From an uncultured Bacteroides sp. (GTDB lineage Bacteria > Bacteroidota > Bacteroidia > Bacteroidales > Bacteroidaceae): DNA of 64,000 nucleotides. This document shows, piece after piece, positions 18,109-25,432 of the stretch (position 1 is its first letter; each line of letters starts with the position of its first letter). The stretch covers positions 1-64,000 of the forward strand of contig USPQ01000006.1 of NCBI GenBank assembly GCA_900556625.1, written 5' to 3'. The position numbers and the translations under genes are program-made. A model generated the notes under the pieces. It did no database searches, was not told the DNA's origin, and saw only the letters and a program-made list of their open reading frames with translations.

Positions 18109-18180
18109 GGAATTGTTGCAACTATAATCCCCACTCCTATAGATTTCAACAACCTTATTATTTTCATCCGGGGGGTTCAT
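18076..18180 (-). other. Short open frame (34 residues), possible peptide or gene remnant
   Basis: The frame begins at ATG 18180 (MNPPDENNKVVEIYRSGDYS) and ends at TAG 18076, inside the hairpin. The same frame stays open upstream for about 18 more codons without an ATG, which would fit a decayed N-terminus. The composition (Cys, Asn, Asp rich) looks protein-like, but no family is recognised. An opposite-strand frame of 54 codons (18064-18228) overlaps it; at most one is likely to be real. Confidence 0.2.
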
Positions 18181-18309
18181 TTCCCGAATATATTCCCATA
18201 TTATACACAGCTTGTCTACAAATACTGATTCATATCACAAAGAAAAGCAAAAAAGCAACAAACAAGAATAAACAGCTGAATGTTTTAACATTCTATTAGC
18301 AAATTAAAA

Positions 18310-18364
18310 ATCAGAAGAAACAAAAAGGCGAAGAATAACTCTTCGCCTTTTTGTTTCTTCTGAT
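18310..18364. terminator. Perfect 25-bp terminator stem after rpmH
   Basis: The left arm 18310-18334 is exactly complementary to the right arm 18340-18364, with a 5-nt loop. Read leftward, GGCGAAGAG...CTTCGCC is followed by TTTTTGTTT, a classic intrinsic terminator for rpmH. The stem is symmetrical enough to work on both strands. Confidence 0.92.
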
Positions 18365-18373
18365 GACTAGTGA

Positions 18374-18535
18374 TTACCACTTCTGTCCATTGTACTCATC
18401 AGAAACAGTCAGTTTCTTTCTGCCTTTTGCACGGCGAGCAGCTAATACTCTACGACCATTAGCCGATGCCATTCTCTCACGGAAACCGTGTTTGTTCTTT
18501 CTCTTTCTGTTAGAGGGTTGAAATGTTCTTTTCAT
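18374..18535 (-). CDS. rpmH: 50S ribosomal protein L34
   Basis: L34 is a small, very basic protein of the large ribosomal subunit. The 53-residue frame starts [20 protein letters not shown] and continues with [19 protein letters not shown], the universal L34 pattern, then a short Bacteroidetes-type tail ending NGQKW. It is read leftward from ATG 18535, has a -7 box 46 bases upstream and a strong terminator 10 bases downstream. It is not beside rnpA or dnaA here, unlike in many bacteria. Confidence 0.97.
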   Translation of the reverse strand: MKRTFQPSNRKRKNKHGFRERMASANGRRVLAARRAKGRKKLTVSDEYNGQKW

Positions 18536-18580
18536 TACTGTATCTTGTTTTTTATGTTATTATTCTACGTAATCGGGCTG

Positions 18581-18588
18581 CAAAAATA
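18581..18588 (-). promoter_or_regulatory. -7 promoter box (TATTTTTG) for rpmH
   Basis: Read leftward the box is TATTTTTG. A TTGG core (18608-18611) lies 19 nt further upstream, close to the expected -33 position. It is divergent from the efp promoter. Confidence 0.7.
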
Positions 18589-18638
18589 GGCACTTTTTTT
18601 AAATTAACCAAGAGATAACTCATTTTTGCTCAAAAGTT

Positions 18639-18670
18639 TTTGTGTTTTTTACCGATTTAGATTACTTTTG
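18639..18670 (+). promoter_or_regulatory. Full Bacteroides promoter (-33 TTTG, -7 TACTTTTG) for efp
   Basis: TTTG at 18639-18642 and TACTTTTG at 18663-18670 are separated by 20 nt, the textbook spacing for the Bacteroides primary sigma factor. The efp ATG is 58 bases downstream. Confidence 0.8.
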
Positions 18671-18728
18671 CATCCGAATTCCTACGAAAACAATTAAATA
18701 ACAATAATATAATAAGAAGAATAGCAGT

Positions 18729-19295
18729 ATGATTAATGCTCAAGACATCAAAAACGGAACTTGTATCCGTATGGACGGAAAGCTCTATTTCTGTATCGAA
18801 TTCCTACATGTAAAACCTGGTAAAGGTAATACTTTCATGCGTACAAAACTCAAAGATGTAGTTAGCGGATACGTTCTTGAACGTCGTTTCAACATCGGCG
18901 AAAAGTTGGAAGATGTACGTGTAGAACGTCGTCCATATCAGTTTTTGTATAAAGAAGGAGATGATTATATCTTCATGAATCAGGAAACTTTCGACCAACA
19001 TCCTATCGCTCACGATTTGATTAACGGCGTTGACTTCTTGCTCGAAGGCATGACTTTGGACGTTGTCTCCGATGCTTCTACAGAAACTGTACTCTATGCA
19101 GACATGCCTATCAAAGTTCAGATGAAAATCACATATACAGAACCGGGCCTGAAAGGTGATACAGCTACCAACACACTGAAACCGGCAACGGTAGAATCTG
19201 GTGCAACAGTACGCGTTCCGTTATTCATCAACGAAGGCGAAACAATTGAAATTGATACACGCGACGGTTCCTACGTAGGACGTGTGAAAGCATAA
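18729..19295 (+). CDS. efp: Elongation factor P
   Basis: EF-P enters the ribosomal E site to relieve stalling at proline runs. The 188-residue protein has the three-beta-barrel layout: an N-terminal KOW-like domain with the modifiable loop LHVKPGKGNTFMRTK (Lys of the PGKGN tip), a middle OB domain and a C-terminal OB domain ending GETIEIDTRDGSYVGRVK. Full family length. It is flanked by its own promoter and terminator, so it is probably monocistronic. Confidence 0.97.
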   Translation: MINAQDIKNGTCIRMDGKLYFCIEFLHVKPGKGNTFMRTKLKDVVSGYVLERRFNIGEKLEDVRVERRPYQFLYKEGDDYIFMNQETFDQHPIAHDLINGVDFLLEGMTLDVVSDASTETVLYADMPIKVQMKITYTEPGLKGDTATNTLKPATVESGATVRVPLFINEGETIEIDTRDGSYVGRVKA

Positions 19296-19317
19296 TTGTT
19301 ATATAAATGACATAAAG

Positions 19318-19351
19318 AAACGGTGGATTTGCTACGGCATCTCCACCGTTT
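19318..19351 (+). terminator. Intrinsic terminator after efp
   Basis: AAACGGTGGA (19318-19327) pairs with TCCACCGTTT (19342-19351) around a 14-nt loop, followed by further T residues. Confidence 0.88.
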
Positions 19352-19356
19352 TTTAT

Positions 19357-19364
19357 TAACTTTG
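19357..19364 (+). promoter_or_regulatory. -7 promoter box (TAACTTTG) for the alkaline phosphatase gene
   Basis: TAACTTTG matches TAnnTTTG and lies 33 bases before ATG 19398. It is downstream of the earliest possible start of that frame (19323), so that start is rejected. Confidence 0.72.
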
Positions 19365-19397
19365 TGCCACACTAACTCTATACAAAAATATAAAAGA

Positions 19398-20798
19398 ATG
19401 AAAAAGTTAATCTACACGTTATTCTTTGTCCTCATCTCCGTTGTTGCAAACGGTCAGGCAAAGTACGTATTCTATTTCATCGGAGATGGAATGGGAGTCA
19501 ACCAAGTCAATGGCACAGAGATGTTCCAAGCCGAATTGCAAAACGGGCGTATCGGTGTTGAGCCACTACTGTTTACACAATTTCCGGTAGCTACTATGGC
19601 CACTACTTTTTCCGCTACAAATTCCGTTACCGATTCTGCCGCCGCAGGTACAGCACTCGCCACCGGAAAGAAAACCTACAACCATGCAATTTCCGTGAAT
19701 GAAGAGAAAAATGCCATACAAACAGTAGCCGAGAAGGCTAAGAAAGCCGGTAAGAAAGTAGGTATCACCACTTCGGTCAGTGTAGACCATGCCACTCCTG
19801 CTGCATTTTATGCTCATCAACCGGATCGTAATATGTATTACGAAATCGCTCTAGACCTGCCAAAAGCTAATTTCGATTTCTACGCAGGCGGTGGTTTTCT
19901 AAAGCCAACCACTACGTTCGACAACAAAAAGGCTCCGAGCATCTTCCCTATTTTCGAAGAAGCCGGTTACACCGTAGCACGCGGTTACAATGATTACAAA
20001 GCAAAATCCCAGAATGCCGAAAAGATGATATTGATACAGGAAGAAGGAGCAAATCCTTCCTGTTTGCCTTATGCTATCGACCGTAAAGACAATGATCTGA
20101 CTCTTGCCCAAATCACCGAAAGTGCTATTGACTTTCTGACTAAAGGTAAAAATAAAGGCTTTTTCTTAATGGTAGAAGGCGGAAAAATCGACTGGGCTTG
20201 CCATGCAAATGACGCAGCTACTGTATTCAATGAAGTAAAAGACATGGATAATGCTATCAAAGTAGCGTATGAATTCTACAAGAAACACCCGAAAGAAACT
20301 CTTATCGTAGTAACAGCCGATCACGAAACCGGTGGTATCGTATTAGGTACAGGCAAATATGCATTGAACCTGAAAGCACTTCAACATCAGAAACATTCTG
20401 CTGACGGCCTTTCCAAACGTATCAGCGAACTAAGAAAATCCAAAGGAAACAAAGTGACTTGGGAAGATATGAAAACATTCCTTGGTGAAGAAATGGGCTT
20501 TTGGAAACAATTCCCTATTTCTTGGGAGCAAGAAAAGAAGTTACGCGACGAATTTGAGAAGTCATTCATCAAAAACAAAGTAGTATTTGCTGAAAGTATG
20601 TATTCCAAAAGTGAACCAATGGCTGCATGTGCCAAAGAAGTAATGGACGAAATCTCCATGGTAGGCTGGGTAAGCGGCGGCCATTCAGCAGGTTTTGTTC
20701 CTGTATTCGCTATCGGGGCAGGTTCTCACTTGTTCAGTGAAAAAATAGACAATACGGAGATTCCCAAAAGAATTGCTAAAGCGGCAGGGTACAAATAA
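19398..20798 (+). CDS. Alkaline phosphatase (PhoA family)
   Basis: An exported alkaline phosphatase that releases inorganic phosphate from phosphomonoesters in the periplasm. The signal peptide (KLIYTLFFVLISVVANGQA) starts at ATG 19398. The 466-residue protein shows the family metal and nucleophile motifs: YFIGDGMGVNQ (Asp zinc ligand), VTDSAAAGTALATG (Ser nucleophile after Asp), VEGGKIDWACHAND (metal ligands), TADHETGG and SGGHSAGFVP (His ligand). Flanked by its own promoter and a strong bidirectional terminator. No Pho-box was recognised. Confidence 0.94.
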   Translation: MKKLIYTLFFVLISVVANGQAKYVFYFIGDGMGVNQVNGTEMFQAELQNGRIGVEPLLFTQFPVATMATTFSATNSVTDSAAAGTALATGKKTYNHAISVNEEKNAIQTVAEKAKKAGKKVGITTSVSVDHATPAAFYAHQPDRNMYYEIALDLPKANFDFYAGGGFLKPTTTFDNKKAPSIFPIFEEAGYTVARGYNDYKAKSQNAEKMILIQEEGANPSCLPYAIDRKDNDLTLAQITESAIDFLTKGKNKGFFLMVEGGKIDWACHANDAATVFNEVKDMDNAIKVAYEFYKKHPKETLIVVTADHETGGIVLGTGKYALNLKALQHQKHSADGLSKRISELRKSKGNKVTWEDMKTFLGEEMGFWKQFPISWEQEKKLRDEFEKSFIKNKVVFAESMYSKSEPMAACAKEVMDEISMVGWVSGGHSAGFVPVFAIGAGSHLFSEKIDNTEIPKRIAKAAGYK

Positions 20799-20803
20799 GA
20801 TAT

Positions 20804-20873
20804 TAAATAATAAGTATTAAGTATTAGTTTGCGCTATAACTGCATAGAATTAATGCTTAATACTTATTATTTA
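20804..20873. terminator. Bidirectional 18-bp stem between phosphatase gene and lpxH
   Basis: Bases 20804-20821 are exactly complementary to 20856-20873, with a 34-nt loop. The stem is almost pure AT (TAATAAGTATTAAG type) and sits between two convergent genes, four bases from the lpxH stop, so it probably ends both transcripts. Confidence 0.7.
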
Positions 20874-20876
20874 TTT

Positions 20877-21641
20877 CTAAGCTTGTGTCTCTCCTTCTAT
20901 ATAATCTTCAAGGAAAAGGTTTTCGCCGTCGAATACTGCATATGAAAAATAATTAATCCAGTCCCCAAGAATCAACACGCGTGAAGTGGTACTCAACATC
21001 AGATCCAGTTCAATGTGACGATGACCATAAATAAAGAAGTTGATATTAGGATGACTTTTCAGATACTCCTTCGTATATAGTACCAGATGTTCCTGGTTTT
21101 CTCCCATATAATCCGGTTCCTTTCCGTCAGCCCGTTTCTGTCGGCTGTGTTTTGCCCATGTCAATCCCAATTCCACACTCCAACGAGGATGAATGGCGGA
21201 AAATAGGGTCTGCAATGTTTTGCTGTGAAACATGGAACGAAGTAATTTGAACTTTTTATCCGGGTCACCAAGTCCGTCACCATGAGCAAGATAGAACTCT
21301 TTTCCATAGATCTCAGTAGTCAATGGTTCACGGTGCATAATGACACCACACTCTTTGGTAAGATAATCTCCGCACCAAATATCATGGTTACCGGTAAAGA
21401 AATGTACTTCTACTCCCATATCCGTCAGCTCGGAAATTTTCCCCAGGAAACGGGTGTAACCCTTAGGTACGACCAACCGGAATTCATACCAGAAGTCGAA
21501 CATATCTCCCAGCAGATAAACGGCAGCTGCCTTGTGCTTTATACTATCAAGAAAATTCACCAAACGCCGTTCCTGTGTACGCCCATGTTCAATAGCACGG
21601 GAACCAAGATGTGCATCGGAAAGGAAATAGACATTCTTCAT
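20877..21641 (-). CDS. lpxH: UDP-2,3-diacylglucosamine diphosphatase
   Basis: LpxH hydrolyses UDP-2,3-diacylglucosamine to lipid X, the fourth step of lipid A synthesis, at the inner membrane face. It is a calcineurin-like metallophosphoesterase of 254 residues with SDAHLGS, GDMFDFWYE, GNHDIW, AHGDGLG and the late YGHRHIE motif, in the right order for the dimetal site. The FDFWYEF signature is typical of LpxH rather than general phosphoesterases. It overlaps the DUF59 gene by four bases. Confidence 0.92.
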   Translation of the reverse strand: MKNVYFLSDAHLGSRAIEHGRTQERRLVNFLDSIKHKAAAVYLLGDMFDFWYEFRLVVPKGYTRFLGKISELTDMGVEVHFFTGNHDIWCGDYLTKECGVIMHREPLTTEIYGKEFYLAHGDGLGDPDKKFKLLRSMFHSKTLQTLFSAIHPRWSVELGLTWAKHSRQKRADGKEPDYMGENQEHLVLYTKEYLKSHPNINFFIYGHRHIELDLMLSTTSRVLILGDWINYFSYAVFDGENLFLEDYIEGETQA

Positions 21642-21949
21642 AAAAAACCCAGTTCCAGTTTAGCCTCCTCACTCATCATATCCTTATCCCATTCCGGTTC
21701 AAACACCAGATTAATGGTAGCCGAGTTCACTCCTTCCACAGATTCTATCTTCTGGCGAATATCTTCCATGATAAAATCAGCGGCTGGACAGTTCGGTGCT
21801 GTCAGTGTCATATCCAGCACCACTTCCCCATTATCAGAGACATCTATCTTATAGATCAGCCCAAGATCGTATACATTCACCGGGATTTCCGGATCGTACA
21901 CAGTTTTTAGCATGGCTACAATCTTTTCTTCTATTTCAAACTTTTCCAT
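21638..21949 (-). CDS. DUF59 (MIP18-like) iron-sulfur assembly protein, SufT-like
   Basis: A 103-residue single-domain protein of the DUF59/MIP18 family, with DPEIPVNVYDLGLIY and TLTAPNCPAADF, whose cysteine is conserved in this family. Relatives (SufT, PaaD, MIP18) help mature iron-sulfur proteins. It is the first gene of a two-gene unit with lpxH; the functional link is not obvious, and the pairing may be only transcriptional. A -7 box TATCTTTG lies 21 bases upstream. Confidence 0.9.
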   Translation of the reverse strand: MEKFEIEEKIVAMLKTVYDPEIPVNVYDLGLIYKIDVSDNGEVVLDMTLTAPNCPAADFIMEDIRQKIESVEGVNSATINLVFEPEWDKDMMSEEAKLELGFL

Positions 21950-21969
21950 ACGTTCTTATTTATGTATTG

Positions 21970-21977
21970 CAAAGATA
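21970..21977 (-). promoter_or_regulatory. -7 promoter box (TATCTTTG) for the DUF59-lpxH pair
   Basis: Read leftward TATCTTTG, a full match to TAnnTTTG, 20 bases before ATG 21949. Confidence 0.72.
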
Positions 21978-22064
21978 GAGATAAAAAATTAGACACGGAA
22001 TGCGTACCTAACTAAAAAACATACCGAGAGACTAAATTGTTGCGGGAAATATTCATCAATCGTT

Positions 22065-22760
22065 TCAGAGCAGCCCTTCATCTGCAAAGCTGTAAAAGCC
22101 GTCCTCACAGACTATGACATGGTCTATCAGGCGAATATTCATCGTATCCGCCGCTTTACGGATATGTTCCGTCAATGTCCTGTCAGGCTGGCTAGGCTGA
22201 ATATTTCCGGAAGGGTGATTGTGCACCACAGCTATTTGTGTAGCCCTTTGCATCAATGCTTCCCGAAGAATGGAACGCACATCGGCATAAGTACCGTCTA
22301 TACCGCCGGAACTGATACGTATCTTATCAATCAGTTTCGTTGCCTGATTCAACAACAGTACCCAGAACTCTTCTTGCGCCAAGTCGCACATTAGTGGTTG
22401 AAAAATCTCGTAGATATCTTTTGAGCAGGTGATCCGAAGTCTCTCTCTGATGTTTTGCAATTTCCGCCGCTTGCCTAATTCAAGGGCGGCCATAACCGTA
22501 ATGCTCTTTGCCGGTCCCATTCCTTTAAAACGGGAATAGTCGCACACTTCCCACTTCGCCAAAGTATTCAGGTTATTATCACAGGACAAAAGCAGGCGTC
22601 GCATCAGTTCGACAGCGCTTTCTTCCGTATTCCCGGAGCCTATTAATATAGCGAGTAGTTCGGCGTCACTCAATGCGGCTGCTCCCTTCTCTATCATTTT
22701 CTCCCGCGGACGATCCTCCGGTGCCCATTGGTTGATAGATAACTTGTGTTTGTTTTCCAT
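22065..22760 (-). CDS. radC: RadC-family JAB-domain protein
   Basis: A 231-residue RadC protein with an N-terminal helix-hairpin-helix region (about residues 10-75, including DAELLAILIGSG and SRFKGMGPAKS) and a C-terminal JAMM metal domain with HNHPSGNIQPSQPD (about residues 178-191), which supplies the zinc-binding His-X-His...Asp. Despite the old name DNA repair protein, the role of RadC is not settled. A weak -7-like TACCTTTA (22780-22787, leftward) lies 19 bases upstream. The repeat array at 22,834-23,001 lies further upstream. Confidence 0.92.
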   Translation of the reverse strand: MENKHKLSINQWAPEDRPREKMIEKGAAALSDAELLAILIGSGNTEESAVELMRRLLLSCDNNLNTLAKWEVCDYSRFKGMGPAKSITVMAALELGKRRKLQNIRERLRITCSKDIYEIFQPLMCDLAQEEFWVLLLNQATKLIDKIRISSGGIDGTYADVRSILREALMQRATQIAVVHNHPSGNIQPSQPDRTLTEHIRKAADTMNIRLIDHVIVCEDGFYSFADEGLL

Positions 22761-22833
22761 TTTCTATGTTTTGAAAGTGTAAAGGTAGACTTATTTTATT
22801 TAATGGCAGGGGATATAGAAAAGAAAATAAAAT

Positions 22834-23001
22834 ACCGGTGGTATTTCCCTATAGGAAACTGAAAGTTTCAAGCCTTGGGAACTTTAGTTTCAAGCGTCTG
22901 AAACTAAAGTTTCTCCATGATGAAACTAAAGTTTCCCACCGGTGAAACTATAGTTTCTCTACGGCGAAACCAAAGGTTCCAATGCATGAAACTATTGGTT
23001 T
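22834..23001. repeat. Array of 22-bp-spaced GAAACT-AGTTTC palindromes (array 1)
   Basis: Seven units start at 22855, 22878, 22900, 22922, 22944, 22966 and 22988, plus a decayed half-unit at 22834. Six of the steps are exactly 22 bp, apart from one extra base after the first unit. Each unit is a 14-bp dyad of the form GAAACTnnAGTTTC, followed by an 8-nt spacer that differs every time (AAGCCTTG, AAGCGTCT, TCCATGAT, CCACCGGT, TCTACGGC, CAATGCAT). Unit 6 changes both arms together (ACC/GGT instead of ACT/AGT). It lies between the ends of two leftward genes and holds no gene. The remaining bases up to 23,074 show nothing recognisable. Confidence 0.85.
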
Positions 23002-23074
23002 TGCCGTATTAATTTATAGTCATATAAGTATCCTAGTTCATAACCGTGAAGACACAATTCAGAATCATACGAGT

Positions 23075-24064
23075 TTACTTATAAAAGTTCTTTTGAAATG
23101 CTTCAAACTCATCTTTTCCTCTGATGCAACGTTGCCACCATGCACGCCAGAAACCTGTACCGTAGCCTATAAGCTGAATAAATGCGGCAGCAATGGAATA
23201 TATTCCGATACTTAAACTCTTATTTTGAATCGTTGAGTCTATGCAGACCAACAGTGCATAAAGAAGAATAGGCGTGAAACTAAACAGACAAAACGGTGTC
23301 CCCAATAATAAAACAGCTACTCCTAATGTAAAGACCGCCGGGAGCAGATGCACCAGTTTCAACGAATCAGGGTACTTCTTGTAAAGATTGATACGGGCAA
23401 TACCGGAGTTGTGCACTTGTTTGAAGAATTTCTTCAAGTCTGTCCGGCGCTTGTGATATACCCAGGCATCCGGAAAAAGGCGACAGGTATAACCACCTTT
23501 AAAAATACGGATGCTGAAATCAATATCCTCGCCGAAACGCATCTTTGAGAATCCTCCCAAGGTTTCATACACCGTCCGACGTACCCCCATATTGAAACTA
23601 CGGGGATAGAATTTATCCATTTTCTTTTTTCCGCCACGAATACCTCCCGTTGTGAAAAAAGAAGTCATGGAATAATTAATCGCTTTCTGGATATCCGTAA
23701 AGGAATCGTGTGCGCGGTCGGGACCTCCGAAAGCATCGGCAGGAGAAGCGAGAAGTTCCGCCTCGATGGCATCGAAATATCTCTCGGGGAGAATCACATC
23801 AGAATCCAGTATAATAAGGTATTCACCCTCGCTGCGTTCCGCTCCGTAGTTACGTGTTTGCCCCGGTCCTGAATTTGGCTTAGAGAAATATTTGATATTC
23901 AACCGGTCAATATAGCGGTCTGTTATTTCTTTGCAGGGAATGGAAGAACCGTCTTCCACTACAACAACTTCAAAATCTTTAAAGTACTGTGCCGTGAGAC
24001 TTTGTAATAGTTCATCCACTTCATCGGGACGATTATAAACGGGGATTATGACAGAGTAACGCAT
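23075..24064 (-). CDS. Family 2 glycosyltransferase, membrane-associated
   Basis: A 329-residue GT2 glycosyltransferase. The GT-A domain (about residues 1-215) has SVIIPVYNRPDEVDELL, EDGSS and ILDSDVILP (metal-binding DXD-type motif), then FGEDIDFSIRIF as the acceptor-side acidic motif. Two to three hydrophobic segments near residues 248-310 (LLPAVFTLGVAVLLLG and following) probably anchor it in the inner membrane. The sugar and acceptor are unknown. It is alone, with a 7-of-8 promoter box (TTACTTTG, leftward, 24096-24103) upstream, so it is not part of a capsule cluster here. Confidence 0.9.
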   Translation of the reverse strand: MRYSVIIPVYNRPDEVDELLQSLTAQYFKDFEVVVVEDGSSIPCKEITDRYIDRLNIKYFSKPNSGPGQTRNYGAERSEGEYLIILDSDVILPERYFDAIEAELLASPADAFGGPDRAHDSFTDIQKAINYSMTSFFTTGGIRGGKKKMDKFYPRSFNMGVRRTVYETLGGFSKMRFGEDIDFSIRIFKGGYTCRLFPDAWVYHKRRTDLKKFFKQVHNSGIARINLYKKYPDSLKLVHLLPAVFTLGVAVLLLGTPFCLFSFTPILLYALLVCIDSTIQNKSLSIGIYSIAAAFIQLIGYGTGFWRAWWQRCIRGKDEFEAFQKNFYK

Positions 24065-24154
24065 AGTAAAATACTGGATATAACTGTTTGATATGCAAAG
24101 TAAAGGAAAAAAAATGAGACTGATACAGGAATGATAAATTTCTATTCATTAAAA

Positions 24155-24181
24155 AAGGCGACACTTTTATAGAGCCGCCTT
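24155..24181 (-). terminator. Intrinsic terminator after ackA
   Basis: Read leftward, AAGGCG (24176-24181) pairs with CGCCTT (24155-24160) and is followed by TTTTTAAT. It lies 25 bases beyond the ackA stop. Confidence 0.75.
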
Positions 24182-24205
24182 ATCATATATACAAAAGTAT
24201 GTTTA

Positions 24206-25405
24206 TTACTTATTCAGAATATCCATTGTATCCGAAGCAATCAGCAATTCTTCATCTGTCGGAATCACTACCACTTTTACCTTAGAAGCAGGAGTAGAAA
24301 TGACTGCTTCCTCACCGCGAACCTTAGCATTCACGTCATTATCAAGTTCGATACCCATGAATTCCATGTCTTTACAAACTTCACGACGACATTCCATCTG
24401 GTTCTCACCTACACCACCTGTAAACAAGATGATATCCACACCACCTAATGCAGCAGCATAAGCACCAATGTATTTCTTGATACGATAATAGTACATCTTC
24501 TCAGCCAGAATTGCTTTTTCATTACCGGCAGCACAAGCAGCCAATAATTCACGCATATCGCTTGATACTCCGGAAATACCCAATACACCGCTCTTCTTAT
24601 TCAGCAAATTAGAAACTCCTGTTGTATTCAAGCCTTCCTTTTCCATGATAAATGTCACTGCACCGGCGTCAATATCACCACTACGAGTTCCCATCATCAA
24701 ACCTTCCAATGGAGTCAGTCCCATTGTAGTATCAATACATTTACCGTCTTTGATAGCAGCAATAGAGCCGCCATTACCGATGTGGCAAGTGATAATTTTC
24801 TTTCCTTCCGGATTCACACCCAGAAATTCACACACACGTTTTGATACATAACGGTGAGAAGTTCCGTGAAAGCCATAACGACGTACACCATATTTCTCGT
24901 ACAATTCGTAAGGGATAGCATACATGTAAGCATAATCCGGCATAGTCTGGTGGAAAGCTGTGTCAAATACGCCTACCTGCGGAATATTAGGAAGAATAGC
25001 GGAAACTGCGTTTACTCCTTTCAAGTTGGCAGGATTGTGAAGTGGAGCCAAGTCGTTACAAGCAGTAAATGCTTCCAATACCTCTTTATTCAGCAATACA
25101 GATTCGCTGAAACGTTCTCCCCCGTGTACCATACGATGACCTACGGCATTGATTTCATCCAATGACTTGATAGCTCCATATTCAGGGCTAATCAATGTAT
25201 TCAGGATAAACTCCACACCCACTGTATGCTCCGGAATATCTTTTTCCAGGATTTTCTTTTCACCATTCGGCAAAGTCAATTTCAGGAATGAACCCTTCAG
25301 ACCGATTTTTTCAATACCACCTTGAGCAATTACCTCTTTGGTGGTCATGTCGAACAATTTGTATTTAATAGATGAACTACCACAGTTCAATACTAAAATC
25401 TTCAT
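24206..25405 (-). CDS. ackA: Acetate kinase
   Basis: AckA converts acetyl phosphate and ADP to acetate and ATP, the main substrate-level ATP step of acetate fermentation. The 399-residue ASKHA protein shows VLNCGSSSIKYKLF, GHRMVHGGERFS (substrate Arg), VFDTAFHQTMP (Asp), GFHGTSHRYVS (catalytic His), CHIGNGGS and FTGGVGEN. Full length. It lies 27 bases downstream of pta in one operon. Confidence 0.98.
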   Translation of the reverse strand: MKILVLNCGSSSIKYKLFDMTTKEVIAQGGIEKIGLKGSFLKLTLPNGEKKILEKDIPEHTVGVEFILNTLISPEYGAIKSLDEINAVGHRMVHGGERFSESVLLNKEVLEAFTACNDLAPLHNPANLKGVNAVSAILPNIPQVGVFDTAFHQTMPDYAYMYAIPYELYEKYGVRRYGFHGTSHRYVSKRVCEFLGVNPEGKKIITCHIGNGGSIAAIKDGKCIDTTMGLTPLEGLMMGTRSGDIDAGAVTFIMEKEGLNTTGVSNLLNKKSGVLGISGVSSDMRELLAACAAGNEKAILAEKMYYYRIKKYIGAYAAALGGVDIILFTGGVGENQMECRREVCKDMEFMGIELDNDVNAKVRGEEAVISTPASKVKVVVIPTDEELLIASDTMDILNK

Positions 25406-25432
25406 ATCGTTTTATTATTTAATATCCGTTAT

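Noticed and set aside
18064..18228. Rightward 54-codon frame with a hydrophobic stretch
   Set aside because: Begins inside the hairpin stem, has only a partial promoter match, and overlaps a more protein-like frame on the other strand; not listed as a gene.
20804..20873. Mobile element end with inverted repeats
   Set aside because: The stem is nearly pure AT and placed exactly between two convergent stops, best explained as a bidirectional terminator.
22834..23001. CRISPR array
   Set aside because: Repeats are 14 bp with 8-nt spacers and are palindromic with variable centres; no cas genes nearby. Real CRISPR repeats and spacers are about twice to four times longer.
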